Shown here: one piece after another, positions 1 to 10,134 of the stretch | How the letters are laid out: each line of letters starts with the position of its first letter | Position numbering within the stretch: the stretch's first letter is position 1 | Assembly: GCA_024449915.1 (NCBI GenBank) | Contig: JAMZAV010000027.1 | Span: 310,001 to 374,000, forward strand | Source of the DNA: Sweltsa coloradensis | Taxonomy: Eukaryota; Arthropoda; Insecta; Plecoptera; Chloroperlidae | Direction: 5' to 3' | Length of the DNA stretch: 64,000 nucleotides | Made by a program: the position numbers and the translations under genes | The notes under the pieces: generated by a model | What the model was told of the DNA's origin: nothing | What the model saw: only the letters and a program-made list of their open reading frames with translations | The model's database searches: none

Positions 1-1035
1 CAGACTTCCCTTGACACGACAGTGTTTTCTTCAAACTTATGCTGTGTCTAACAGAGGGTTTATGGATAGTACAAATTAGTGAAGTGTAAAAAGTGATAAA
101 ATCGGTTAGTTTTAAATGTCCAGGAACTTTGGTTAATTCATATCTCGAGATCGAGTTGAGACAAAATTGAAAAACAAATGTATGCAATTGAAAAAAGTCA
201 ATTAAAAAAAATACTCAACACATTTGGGACTCCTCATTTTGAATTTACAATCATTCAAAAATTTTGCCAAAATTTCAAACATTTTGACCAAAATTGAAAG
301 AAGAAATATTGAAATCCATTTAAAAAAAACGAGGAATTTTATAAAATGATTAATTTAAGGAAAAACTTAACAATAAAAATCGCGCAACAAAGAGTTAAAA
401 TAGGTAGTATTCCGATAAAAAATACTTCACGTGCGCTTCAGACAATACTAAAAGAAATGTAATACAAAATCAAGATGATGTTTAAAATAAATCAAACTAC
501 TCAAGTGAAGAGAACAGCAAAATGCAATGTCCATCGAGAAATTTAAAAAAATGTAACCTGCAGAAGCTTCACAAAATCAGGATATTTACTATTTGGGTCG
601 AAACAGCGGCCTCAAAATATCGAAGCCTCCTGGGTTGGGTAATTGAATCTATTTGCTTATATTTTGATATAAACTTGATTTGCTTTCTCTACGGGATTAA
701 TAATTAAACGTGAGTTTCATATTGTAAGCTTCAAGTTTTTTTTACGTACACATGCTTCAAAGCCTCAATTCAATCTTGAAGTTAATCATTAATGTTTAGT
801 GCACTTCGCGATTAACCAAATCAACAAGGCTAAATAGCATAATACTACAATACCAAGAACTTTTTTTACACACATTTACATTTTTTATTTGTCATTTTTT
901 ATTTTAATCTTCAATCATAATATAGCCTACTGTTGCAGAAGATCACGTTGGTCTGAGTTTTGTTTTATTTGGATTGTTAAAAATTTTGTTAAACTCAAAT
1001 GAAAAAAATACAATGACAAAATAGATATTTAATAA
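1..1035. other. AT-rich stretch, no gene seen
   Basis: The stretch is AT-rich with short A and T runs. The only reading frames are short and lack codon bias or recognisable motifs. I see no tRNA-like, terminal-repeat or splice-bounded structure. Confidence 0.6.
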
Positions 1036-1665
1036 TTAAAGGAAGGGCGGATTTACGATGTCTCCATTTAACTCGTATCGATTTATGGAGCTAGTCAATC
1101 TTCTTGTCTGTACGCTAAATCACCGAACCGCTTAAACAGATTAGCTTGAGATTTTAGACTTCAGATTTATCCCATAAACAAGTCACGGAAACTTCTAACT
1201 TAGATCACTAGACCGTTGCGATTAACCCTACATAATAAAAGGCATTTAAAAATCGTACACTTTTCTTAGCATTAGCGGACATATCTACGTGTGCTTGCAT
1301 GGCCAATTCAACATTTAGTCTACCCACGGAGGGTTAGGTTCATACTTAGTCGACTTATTTGCAAAGAAAACAATATACATAACTCCAAAATTATATTTTG
1401 GAGCGATGGTTAAACCAGAAATAAAACAGAATTGATAATTTTGAAATTTGTTAATTTTCCTAATTTCGAATACGATCGCATTTCAAACTTCAAGTATACA
1501 TAAATGGAAACGCAAGAGCGGTGTGAACGAGTGAGTGAGCAGTTGTGTAACGTAAATTCTCATACTGGGCTAGATCCTTAGGTATTATGGTGCAAGGGCA
1601 TGTTCCCGGTACTCAACACTTGGCTCACTCATCACTCGTTAACAACGACTTTGGCGTTTCCCTAG
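1036..1665 (+). mobile_element. Helentron-like element, copy 1 (degenerate)
   Basis: This is a decayed relative of the copy that directly follows it. The 5' part (TTAAAGGAAGGGCGG, then TCTCCATTTAACTCG, a TTGTCTGTACG stretch and an ACCGAACCGCTTAAACAGATT core) can be aligned by eye with positions 1669-1800. A degenerate tRNA-like block (GCTTGCATGGCC ... CGGAGGGTTAGG) lies near 1290-1350. The 3' end ACTCGTTAACAACGACTTTGGCGTTTCCCTAG is clean and stops three bases before the next copy. There is no coding capacity, so it would be non-autonomous. Assignment to the helentron/HINE group rests on the 3' hairpin and end motif seen better in other copies. Confidence 0.55.
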
Positions 1666-1666
1666 T
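1506..1666. repeat. Palindromic 3' tail of helentron-like copy 1
   Basis: An imperfect inverted repeat: GGAAACGCAAGAGCGG...GAACGAGTGAGTGAGC on the left against GGCTCACTCATCACTCGTTAACAACG...GGCGTTTCC on the right. It is a short version of the palindrome at 2176-2354, with similar middle sequence (CATACTGGGCTAGATCC). Confidence 0.6.
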
Positions 1667-1668
1667 AA

Positions 1669-2353
1669 TTAAACGAGGGAGCGGAGCGACCGAGTGTTCT
1701 CCATTCAACTCGAACGGCTCTCATTCTGTGATTCTGTCTGTCTGTCTGTACGTCGAAAATCAGCCAAACCGCTGAACAGATTGGGCTGGAATTTTAAACA
1801 GACATCCGGTACGAGTTTACTGAGAACTGCTAACAAAATCAGCTAGATCCATTGCGATTTAATCCCAAAATAAATAAAAATGTGATTTTTTAAATATCGA
1901 TATGCATTTGTTTAGAAGCAGCTAGCGAGACGATAACTTCGTGGCTTGCATGGCCTATTGGTAAGCATTTAGCCTACCGCACGGAGGGTTGGGGTTCGAT
2001 ACCCGTTCGCTCGAACTTTTTTATATTTTTATTTTTTACACATACATATAATTTTTGAGGGGTGTTAAATGGGAAATAAAAATTCGGTGATTTTGTTTTA
2101 TCTTAGAAATTTGTTAATGTTTCACGCTGATACGTTTTGAACATGATTTCGCATTTTAAATGTTTAATTTAAATAACTAAGGAAACTCCAAAGTCGTTGT
2201 TAAACGAGTGAGTGAGCCATGAGTTGAGTACCCGGTATCATTCCTCATACTGGGCTAGATCCAGCCTTAGGTATAGAGGAGGAAAGGGGATGTTCCCGGG
2301 TACTCAACACTTGGCTCACTCACTCGTTTAACAACGACTTTGCGTTTCCCTAG
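1669..2353 (+). mobile_element. Helentron-like element, copy 2
   Basis: The 5' end reads TTAAACGAGGGAGCGGAGCG. It is followed by a (TGTC)n run, a conserved core (CAGCCAAACCGCTGAACAGATT, then TTTTAAACAGACATCC), a tRNA-like segment at 1941-2016 and a palindromic 3' end finishing in CTAG at 2350-2353. The 5' motif TTAAACGAG returns inverted as CTCGTTTAA near the 3' end, just before the terminal AACGAC-loop hairpin. That layout (sub-terminal inverted repeat, then hairpin, then CTRR-type end) is the architecture known for helentron/HINE elements. The canonical 5' TC of classical Helitrons is not evident. It has no ORF and so is non-autonomous. It starts three bases after copy 1, making a head-to-tail pair. 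Confidence 0.65.
1941..2016 (+). repeat. tRNA-like segment inside helentron-like copy 2
   Basis: TGGCCTATTGG at 1951-1961 fits a pol III A box and GGTTCGATACC at 1993-2003 fits a B box, with spacing like a tRNA gene. The 5' and 3' flanks do not form a full acceptor stem, and a T-rich run follows. I read it as a SINE head or tRNA relic rather than a working tRNA gene. A decayed version is near 1290-1350 in copy 1. Confidence 0.5.
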
Positions 2354-2354
2354 T
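2176..2354. repeat. Palindromic 3' tail of helentron-like copy 2
   Basis: The left arm ACTAAGGAAACTCCAAAGTCG...GTGAGTGAGCC mirrors the right arm GGCTCACTCACTCG...CAACGACTTTGCGTTTCCCTAGT. The arms are about 50 bp around a middle of roughly 80 bp. The two outer ends are both copies of the element's 3' terminus pointing outward. Confidence 0.75.
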
Positions 2355-3159
2355 ATTATTTAAATACCAGTGGAAAGGTCTTGAGATTTTATGTATAGCC
2401 TACATTTTTAAAAGTGGTATCATTTGGAGATTACAAATTGCTTATCACCATCCTATCAAAATACTTTAAAAAAGATTCAACCTTGCTTCGAGACTTTGAC
2501 TTCAGATTTTATCCCCCATAAATCACCCCACACGGACATTCTATTGTCCTTTGTTTTTACACGCGTTGTTAACACACCACGATTTCCGGTTTTGCACAAC
2601 GAACCAATGTACAACTTTCTTAACTTGACCGAACTAATTCACACATCTTGCACGAACTTCGAACTCCTTTGACAACCTCCGAAATTAAATTATTCTTACT
2701 ATAGTCGCTAAATTGCAAAGAAGAACAATATAGGCCATAAACAATTGCAACAGAAACATTCACATCTACAATGCCAGTATGGATGCCAACCAACAAATAA
2801 ACAAAATTATAATTTATGAAATCATGATAATATGTTTCCAGCAAACACAACTCATCTTGCCCATAAAACGTACACATAACTGACAACACAAGCAGCACGG
2901 GGATGGGAGAAGGAAGAGCAGTTTATGTAACAAAAATGTGACGTAAGGAATAGGTGACCCCAAATTGTGTTTGATGCCGTGCACCCCACCCACCGTCCTC
3001 TACAGCTCTCATTATGGGTTAGGTATTCTATTTGACTCAGCGAGGGACCTTATAAACCTTAATAATACATATTTGATTAATTAGATATAAATTTACTGAG
3101 TAAGTTTATTAAATTTAAAAAAAAGGATCTGCACTATGATCCAAAAAAATAGACCACGA
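2354..3159. other. No recognisable gene or repeat
   Basis: Short overlapping reading frames on both strands lack motifs, and no splice-bounded exon is evident. The sequence is moderately AT-rich. Confidence 0.5.
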
Positions 3160-3762
3160 ATATCACACAGCTCAGAAACGGTTTCTTCAATCATTGTATA
3201 CCAATAGGTACAGAAACGTTTCGGACAAAACAGTTCAATATTTTGTTAAACAAACGCTAGCCATGTTCTAGGTTGAGTCACATTTCTTCGTGTTGATTGA
3301 GTTGGTAAAAACATACTGAAATAAAAGTAGTAGATGATGGGTTAGAAGTACGTTATGTTGTTACTCGTATGCTGGGTCGGAAGTCGAACTAAAGTCGATG
3401 GTCGAGTTCCGGGATTGATGTATCGCATTCTCACTTCCCTTGATGGGCTCGACGCGTATTTCAAGCACTGATCTATCGATTCGAGTTATGCAAATCACTT
3501 CCCTAAGTGTATTGGAACTAGTGTTTTACGCCAAAACTGACAGGTATTTCAACATCTTTGTCCCGTTTCAACCTGAACCGATTTTTTTGTTGGTTATCGT
3601 TCACTCGTCGATTGCCTCAGGGCCTACAAGGTTGGCTTTGTCGCTTTGCTTTAAAGTCCCCCACTGAAAATCAGTTATATAACTGAGTGGGTAGACTCTA
3701 AATACAATTTATTTATTTATTTATTTATTATTTGACTAAACCGTTTCGGAGCTGTGTGATAT
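3160..3762. mobile_element. Inverted-repeat element with nested SINE tail
   Basis: ATATCACACAGCTCAGAAAC at 3160-3179, continuing GGTTT to 3184, is mirrored at 3738-3762 (AAACCGTTTCGGAGCTGTGT, then GATAT), giving a 25-bp inverted repeat with one mismatch. A SINE-1 3' tail lies just inside the right end, so the original element would be shorter than the present 600 bp. No transposase is visible. No target duplication could be recognised, so the family is unassigned. Confidence 0.4.
3589..3729 (+). repeat. SINE-1 3' tail fragment
   Basis: This carries the conserved tail of SINE-1: GGTTATCGTTCACTCGTCG, GGCCTACAAGGTTGGCTT, then CCCCCACTGAAAATCAGTTA and ACTGAGTGGGTAGACTCTAA, ending in (TTTA)n. The tRNA-like head and the body are missing, and the upstream sequence does not match full copies. 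Confidence 0.7.
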
Positions 3763-5362
3763 ACGTAGACACAGTCAAACTTGCTCAGTTTCGAGCTATA
3801 GGTCGCATGAGAATAATCTCCTAGAACAAATACTATAACGACGTTTTATTCTCCATGGCCTTGGAGTACCCATTTTTGTGATTGGTTACTTCATATATTT
3901 ACAATTATTGTTTAAACTACTACTATGTACTATGTATGTATGTATGTGTATGTGTATGTGTGTATGTGTTACTTTGTATGTAAAGTGTGAGGAGTATATT
4001 TTTGCATGTTGAAGTGTATACAACGTGTCACAGTTACACTTAGTAACAAGGGGGTTCTTGCGGGTACTTTTAGATTAATACTGGGCTTTGGCATCTGTGT
4101 GAAACAAAAATAACCAAGTTGAAGTTCACTTCAAAAATTCACCAAACCCATAATTTTCACAAGTTTATGCTGACGATAAACAAAAAATCATATAAACCCA
4201 TAGTTTTGAGATATATTTTTTAAGGGGATGATTTAAATAATACGTGGTAAAAATGGGTAATTCCTCGCCAAGCAGAGACTGTTTAAACAACAGTTTGTTA
4301 CTCACATAAAAATAGTGCCATATAGATTGAGAGAGAATATGTACCTCTCCTATAGTATATCGTATCGTTCACCCCACCCGTTTAGTTTATTTCAAGAAAC
4401 AAGCTATAGTTTTGTATGAACATTTATTTATAGAGGCCTATTATATCTATATGTATCTCAAATTAAGTAAGGTTAGAATTGAGCTTTTTCTCAAAGGAAG
4501 TTCAACTTAAATTATCCGAATGACTAATGAGCAAAGGTAATGTAATCTCATTTCTTTTCCAGGGACCAATTTAAGAATGCCTTTTTCAAACTCTTACATG
4601 CGTAAGTTAGACAATTCGAAAACTTTCTACAGCCGTTTGCATAATAATGACCCTTGATACGGTAACAAGGAAAAGTAAATTGAAGGGCCTGAGTTCAATT
4701 TCGAGGACGTAATTAATTGTATTAAAAGTTTTGCAATTTTCCGCGTTTCAAAATTTCAAGCAACACTTGAAAACAAAATACTTTCCATACAATACATTTT
4801 TATTAAATTGGTCAGCGACTTATAAAAAAATGTTATTAGAAAGGTGGAAATGTTAATTGCTGTATATATATTGTGAATAAGAAACTCTGTGTGTTAATAC
4901 ACATAACCGTGGATGATTTGCGCCACCTCCTGGATTGTCTTTGAATATTGACGCAAATAACAATACAACCGGTAATCTTAGCTACAACGTAAGTCATCGT
5001 GTCTCTGAATAAGAAATAAGTTGTTACTAAACCTGCTGTCTAAAACTGCCTCTGTAACCAAACAAATATTTCATTAGAATTTATATAATTATTCACAGAG
5101 GAATATTTTCGGAAAGCTACTATAACTATTGGTAATTGGCAGCAGAAATGCACTGAAAATTTGTATTTTTTATATTAAAAATACTGTTAAATTTAATTTA
5201 TTCTCCTTTGTCAAGGGTTATCAACACACAAGTGCCAAATACTACTGATCTCGAATAATTACTCGAATCGAATTTAATACATTTGTTATAGTATTGAAAA
5301 ATATGTTTCTATAATATGTTTGCGATATTTTTACTGATTGCCAATAAATTCTTCTTTTTTTT
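3763..5362. other. AT-rich stretch with one microsatellite
   Basis: A (TATG)n/(TGTG)n microsatellite runs from about 3922 to 3980. The rest shows no gene, tRNA or terminal-repeat structure that I can support. Confidence 0.5.
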
Positions 5363-5634
5363 AGCAACGAAGCACATAATAAATTTAGAGTTGTTCTGAA
5401 TCGGCCTTATGGATTCTGGCGTTGATCCGCGGGTGTTCGCACTGTCCATACCACTGATTGCTATATTTCCTATTAAAAATATCGATCTTTGGTTGGTTAT
5501 CGCTCACTCGTAGATTGCGTCGGGGCCTACAGGGTTGGCTTAGTCGCTTTGATTTACTGTCCCCCACTGAAAATCAGTTATATAACTTAGTTGGTAGACT
5601 CGAAATACAATTTATTTATTTAATTATTTATTAA
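5363..5634 (+). repeat. SINE-1 copy, 5'-truncated
   Basis: Begins at AGCAACGAAGCACATAATAA, in the middle of the SINE-1 body directly after a T run, and continues through GGCGTTGATCCGCGGGTGTT, CCTATTAAAAATATCGATCT and the conserved tail to (TTTA)n. The tRNA-like head is absent, as expected of 5'-truncated retroposition. The short reading frame on the minus strand here is a by-product of the repeat. Confidence 0.8.
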
Positions 5635-6546
5635 TAATAGTTATTGATAACCGAATAAGTTATCAGCAAGATTGTGTAATTTATCAAAGTGGTTGTACTA
5701 CATTCTGACTCGGTTGCTTCTAAGTGGTGGCACAGCCTATGTATTGACTGTAGTCTCTCGCGACATTGAGTCATTTAGATCTCTTCAGCCTGAAACAAGC
5801 ATGGACTTTGGCCTTCGTTGTCGCGGCTTGTCCAGGTAGGTCAGTCATTCAATCAGTTATGCGTCTCGACTCGCCGCGTGTAGACGTATCGTGCAAAGTT
5901 ACTAACAAAACCGTGTGTGCCAGTGTGTGCAAGTTTGGTGTGTTGGCGGTAGGAGCGTGGCGGGAAGAGGGGGTGAGTTACGGGATTTGTCCAACCTCAT
6001 ATTGTGAACACTTTCAGTTAGGCCTATTCTCAGTTATTGCTGTCAGTGTAATTTTATTGCATTTAGAGCCTTTCCTATAACGATGCTAGCGACACCGCTG
6101 AATTTTACTAAAAATAGCTAATAATTACTAGTTTTAACTATTGAAGTGTTTAGAATACGGTTGATTTGGCATTTACCCACAAACGACGACATATTTATGT
6201 TACATTAATTCTGTCTACATGTCCTACACATGGTCGATTTTTTAAAGATGCCTTAACTTCTTTTGTATACACTTCACGAATAATTGTTTTTAACAATAAA
6301 TGTGCAATCCTAGAATTTTTTAAGGCGGGACAAATTGGGGTTTTCAGTTTATACACTGGACCGGTTGTAGGTAAAGCCCAAACACTAATGACGAAACAAT
6401 CGGTAATATTGGAGAAAATATATTTATATATTCAGTGCACACAGTACGTAATGGAAGCAAGAAGAGTGAATGATAATGCATGTCAAAATTAGTGAAGTGA
6501 TAGGTTCATTTTTAAACCGTACACGGAGATAGCCAATAATCGTACT
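5635..6546. other. Unannotated; one GC-richer patch
   Basis: Positions 5800-5975 are GC-richer and contain two splice-donor-like strings, CCAG/GTAGGT near 5834 and GGG/GTGAGT near 5972. The reading frames here have no ATG that gives a convincing protein. I see no basis for calling a gene. Confidence 0.35.
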
Positions 6547-6839
6547 CAAGGGCGCCGATTCCGTGGGTGTTAAGGGGCTCAATAACAAAGTTTTGAGCTA
6601 TCTACATTTACAAAAACGTTAACAGATTAGTGCGTTTTATTGCTAGATAGATTAGTGACTCAGTTGTGGAAATTGTCCTATGGTATTTTCAAGTTTTGTT
6701 ACTAACAAATCTTCAACCATAAACTATAATGGTAGACCTTTCCCGTGCATGCCTGAACGAAGAATCGGGAATTTACATATTTAATATATCTTCAATTGTA
6801 GACAGGCTCAAATGATTCAACAAAATCAGTAGTGGATAC

Positions 6840-6852
6840 GGGGGGGGGGGGG
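6840..6852 (+). repeat. Poly-G run
   Basis: Thirteen G in a row inside the left part of the hAT-like element. A C17 run at 7832-7848 lies on the other side of the nested element, in mirror orientation. Confidence 0.95.
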
Positions 6853-6924
6853 CGTGCGTTGGTGGGCGATGAGATGACCCTTATGAGATTCCTATTTTGA
6901 TTGCGCAGCCAATGCCTACATGGA

Positions 6925-7676
6925 ACTCTTGTCGCTAAGCGGGTCCAACTTTCAACCACACTTTTTTCCCAATAAAATCAATGGAAAACAACTACAAATT
7001 AGAAATAAATGTGTAAAAATTCAATATTAACACTTTATTATTAATTAACACTTTGCAAAATTAACAATTACATAGGTGAACACAATATTACTCACAGACT
7101 AATTTCACTGTTATTAGTTGATCACGGCGGCCATTTTAGCAAAGTCTCTCCATTCTCCGACGTACCAACCAAAAAAAAACCAAACTTACGTTTTATTCGG
7201 TCCGTTTTTGTTTGTCCTGCGGTCCCTGTCGTGTTTGTTTGTTTGTGTACCTCATTCTGTTCTGGGGGCCCAGCCCCCCAGCCCCCCGGCCCCCGCCGGG
7301 GCTCCGCCCCTGGACCCCGTCGGGGGCTCCGCCCCCAAACCCCCGTGCTATTCGACTATTTAATTGTTTAACAATAACATATTTATAAATTACTTAAATA
7401 GCCACAATATCGCAAAAAGGTTGGTAGGCCTACACCTACTAAGTAAATAACAGTGACATAGCCAAAATCCAAAATGGCGCGTTGATCAGAGTGAGACGAC
7501 GTTCATGTTCAATAATGTAAATTATTTGACATTATTCGTGTAATTCGAGAGTGTTTACTATTAATTACTCACTATACTTACTTAATATTAACTTATTTTT
7601 AATTTGTAGTTGTTTTTCATTGATTTTATTGGGAAAAAAGTGTGGTTGAAAGTTGGACCCGCTTAGCGACAAGAGT
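6925..7676. mobile_element. Long-inverted-repeat element nested in the hAT-like one
   Basis: The left arm begins ACTCTTGTCGCTAAGCGGGT and runs on through CAACTTTCAACCACAC and CCCAATAAAATCAATGG to about 7050. The right arm from about 7555 to 7676 is its near-exact reverse complement. A weaker inner mirror pairs TTGATCACGGCGGCCATTTT (from about 7118) with AAAATGGCGCGTTGATCA (from about 7472). No coding capacity and no clear target duplication. It resembles a large MITE or foldback element. Confidence 0.65.
7261..7350. repeat. GC-rich palindromic core
   Basis: Contains repeated GGGGCTCCGCCCC and GGGGGCTCCGCCCCC hairpins joined by TGGACCCCG, within DNA that is otherwise AT-rich. It sits at the centre of the nested foldback element and breaks sharply from its surroundings in base composition. 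The open reading frame across it is proline-rich by composition only. Confidence 0.8.
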
Positions 7677-7831
7677 GCCGATTAAATAACCTTTTGTGCC
7701 ATTTTCGATTTTTTACGTGTTTACTGTTTTTACTTTTAAGGCTATCTAAAGTTGTGAATTATCAAATTTTCTCGCAGGGGCGTTGACGGTCGAACTTTCG
7801 AACGTGCCCTGGTTTTCTAAAGCCAAACTCG

Positions 7832-7848
7832 CCCCCCCCCCCCCCCCC
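7832..7848 (+). repeat. Poly-C run
   Basis: Seventeen C in a row. See the poly-G run at 6840-6852. Confidence 0.95.
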
Positions 7849-8094
7849 TCTAGATACGTAGATAGTTTTCGTTAAACAATTATATGAAAATCTTGAAAAT
7901 GAATCCTATGAATCAGAATAAAATATACCGAAATCATAACAATTACACAGGCTAATTGCATTACTGATATAATACAGTACACAAAAAGATGCAGCAAAAA
8001 CGTTTTAAGTAACTGATGGCAGCCTTCGAAATGTTAGTGAAATATTTTAGCACCCCTCGGAATTTAGAAAACCCGGCGCCCCTGAATTCGTACT

Positions 8095-8499
8095 AAAGGC
8101 ACATTGGATTTACGTTTAGTATGACTGCCTATAATGGAATGCGCGGGGAGTAATTATTTGTTGCAATTATTTCAGCAGACCCTCCCCACATTTCACACCT
8201 CCACGAGTACGACTGCCAACGTAATATGTTTTGTAACTACTCTTTTAACTTTAATCAATGCTCCAACTACTCGGCGTCCCGACACATTTTTATTTCTACT
8301 TCGAACACTGTCTTAATGATTTTATTTCTTCTTAATTATATTTTAGGTACCGTAGTACTTTTACCACTGCATGTGTTGGCCTATACCCGTGAACCGTGAT
8401 AATACTAATGAGAAAGTTTTCTGACTTTGTTGGCCAACAAAGTTGCTAGTTGCTATACTATAAAGCAGCATCCGCAGCCGGCAGCCCGATCCACGGATA
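8095..8499. other. No gene seen
   Basis: Between the hAT-like element and the SINE cluster I find only short reading frames without motifs. Confidence 0.5.
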
Positions 8500-8555
8500 A
8501 GCTATAAATAAATAAATAAACAAATCCGTATTTAAAGTCTACCCACTCAGTCACA
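8500..8555 (-). repeat. SINE-1 tail fragment, reversed
   Basis: (AAAT)n followed by ATTTAAAGTCTACCCACTCAG is the reverse complement of the SINE-1 3' end. It breaks off abruptly where the forward SINE-1 copy starts. Confidence 0.7.
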
Positions 8556-8953
8556 TGTGTGGCTCGTTGGTCTTGTGGTTAGCGTATCTGCTTCCAATGC
8601 ATAAGGTCCAGGGTTAGATTCCCGTCAAAGTCAGAAGTTTTTTAACTTCTGATTTGGACTCAAGTCTAAGTCCAAGTCTTAGGAGTTTGTAAACGGTGAC
8701 TTTGGAGCCGTCCTAGCAACAAAGCACATAATAAATTCAGAGTTGTTCTGAATTGGCCTGGTTGATTCTGGCGTTGATCCGCGGGTGTTCGAACTGTCCA
8801 TGCCATTGATTGCTATATTTCTTATTAAAAATATTGATCTTTGGTTAGTTATCGCTCACTCGTCGATTTCGTCGGGGTCTATAGGGTTGGCTTGGTCGCT
8901 TTGGTTTACTGTCCCCCACTGGAAACAATTTAATTTATTATTTATTTTATTAT
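8556..8953 (+). repeat. SINE-1, near full length
   Basis: The head TGTGTGGCTCGTTGGTCTTG contains an A-box-like TGGTCTTGTGG. A B-box-like GGTTAGATTCC (one change from GGTTCGATTCC) follows about 45 bp later. The anticodon-like stem-loop (CTGCTTCCAATGCA) resembles tRNA(Gly) or tRNA(Trp), and the parent is uncertain. The body carries an inverted pair AAGTTTTTTAACTT, then GTGACTTTGGAGCCGTCCTA and GGCGTTGATCCGCGGGTG. The tail carries CTCACTCGTCG, GGGTTGGCTTGG and CCCCCACTGG. It would be transcribed by pol III and mobilised by a LINE, as known for tRNA-derived SINEs. Confidence 0.8.
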
Positions 8954-9018
8954 TTATAACTGATTTTTAGTGGGGGACAGTAAACTAAAGCGACCAAGCC
9001 AACCCTGTAGGCTCCTAT
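8954..9018 (-). repeat. SINE-1 tail fragment, reversed
   Basis: AACTGATTTTTAGTGGGGGA and AGCGACCAAGCCAACCCTGT are the reverse complement of the SINE-1 tail just to the left, so 8870-9018 is a local palindrome of two joined tails. Confidence 0.75.
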
Positions 9019-9538
9019 ATATTATACCTTTTAGGTTGAGTAACCTGGAAAATTTGTCGATGTAAATTGTTCAGCCATGAATGCATTGCATAAAATGATT
9101 GGTTCAAATTATAGTAGATTTAGAAGGTGCTAATGTTTATTCTATTTTCAAGCCTGTTCTCCCAGTGGGTTTTATGTTCTCACTTATGATAACATGATGC
9201 ATGGTAATGAAAATACTGGAGTACGGCACTCATTGATTTATTTATTGTGCTTACATCTTACACTGAAATAACACGTGTAGACCCAGCTTCGGCTGTACAC
9301 CAGCTTGAACCACCTCGCTGTGAACGTCAGCAAGACTGGTCATACAGTCATACCAACTTCCAACCAACACCAAATACCCTAGCTGTTAAATACATAACAT
9401 TCCTTATCACTTAATCAGAGAACAATTATTGTAAATAGAAAATTATGATAATTATGTTATTATACACCTTGTAAGTTTTAAAACTGTGTTCAAAATAACC
9501 GAAAACAGTGTAAATATTCGGCCATCGTGTCATTTATA
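9019..9538. other. No gene seen
   Basis: The stretch from about 9236 (TTTATTTATTGTGCTTACAT) may be a retroelement 3' tail in reverse, but no second copy in the window supports this. Otherwise featureless. Confidence 0.4.
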
Positions 9539-9814
9539 CTAGGGAAACGCCAAAGTCGTTGTTAAACGAGTGAGTGAGCCATGTGTTGAGTACCCTGTAA
9601 CATTACTTTTCTTCCCCCTACCTTAGGCCTCCCTAGCCTATCATAGGCTAGAGAGGCGCATTATGGCCTTACAGTTGACGCGCCCGTATACCAACTAAAC
9701 TTAAAAAACTAATATTTATATGAATTGAATTATCAATCTTAAATGCAAATGTTCCCGGGTACTCAACACATGACTCGCTCACTCGTCTAACAACGACTTT
9801 GGCGTTTCCCGAGT
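9538..9814. repeat. Palindromic 3' tail of helentron-like copy 3
   Basis: ACTAGGGAAACGCCAAAGTC...GAGTGAGTGAGCCATGTGTT on the left is mirrored by AACACATGACTCGCTCACTC...GACTTTGGCGTTTCCCGAGT on the right. The arms are about 55 bp with about 165 bp between them, and the middle matches the reversed middle of the palindrome at 43324-43586 (TAGCCTATCATAGGCTA, AGGCCTCCC). Confidence 0.8.
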
Positions 9815-9815
9815 C

Positions 9816-9906
9816 TAGTTGGCTAAAGCGCCCTTATAGCCGAAATGTGGGAGACGTGGGTTCAATCCCCTGGTCGGGAAAGATTTTGTAATTTCTGGAT
9901 TGTATT
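9816..9906 (+). repeat. SINE-2 segment inside helentron-like copy 3
   Basis: AGTTGGCTAAAGCGC resembles a D-arm start. GGTTCAATCCC at 9859-9869 fits a pol III B box. It ends in TTTTGTAATTTCTGGATTGT, the same tail as SINE-2 at 11041-11149. The reverse of this segment sits at the matching place in the copy at 42723-43585, so it was carried by the element before the two copies separated. Confidence 0.65.
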
Positions 9907-10053
9907 TTAAAAATTATTAAACATGTTTTGAAATGCATATAACGCAGTGTAGTCCATCATCTGTGACAATACCAAGGAAAACATAGCCAGTACGAAATAC
10001 GTGAAAATATTGCAAGGTTTACTCAATCTACGAGCTGAATTTGGGGGTACCTT

Positions 10054-10134
10054 ATTTTATTTTTATTTATTGTTTTAACACATTGATGTGTTATAGGTTG
10101 CTAAAAGAGGGCATAGCCCCATTCACAATTTAGT
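10054..10134 (-). mobile_element. 5'-truncated LINE 3' end with target duplication
   Basis: This 81-bp segment is absent from the matching helentron copy at 42723-43585. It is bounded by GTACCTT at 10047-10053 and again at 10135-10141, a perfect 7-bp target-site duplication. On the minus strand it reads AATTGTGAATGGGGCTATGC ... ACATCAATGTGTTAAAACAA, then an (ATAAA)n tail. A diverged relative lies at 62561-62647. Structure and tail fit a 5'-truncated non-LTR retrotransposon insert. Confidence 0.7.

Larger units (their letters stand above)
6547..8084. mobile_element. hAT-like non-autonomous DNA element
   Basis: The left end CAAGGGCGCCG and right end CGGCGCCCCTG form an 11-bp terminal inverted repeat with one mismatch. 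The flanks are AATCGTACT on the left and AATTCGTACT on the right, a near-identical repeat that looks like a target-site duplication with one indel. A CAGGGGCG-type terminus with a duplication of about 8 bp is typical of hAT elements, but a MULE-type origin is not excluded. There is no transposase ORF. A second inverted-repeat element is nested at 6925-7676. Confidence 0.5.

Noticed and set aside
5766..6080. 104-codon plus-strand frame with a hydrophobic start and nearby donor-like sites.
   Set aside because: It begins at a TTG, not an ATG, has no acceptor-bounded structure and no family resemblance.
6166..6492. 108-codon plus-strand frame.
   Set aside because: It also begins at TTG, has average AT-rich composition and no recognisable motif.
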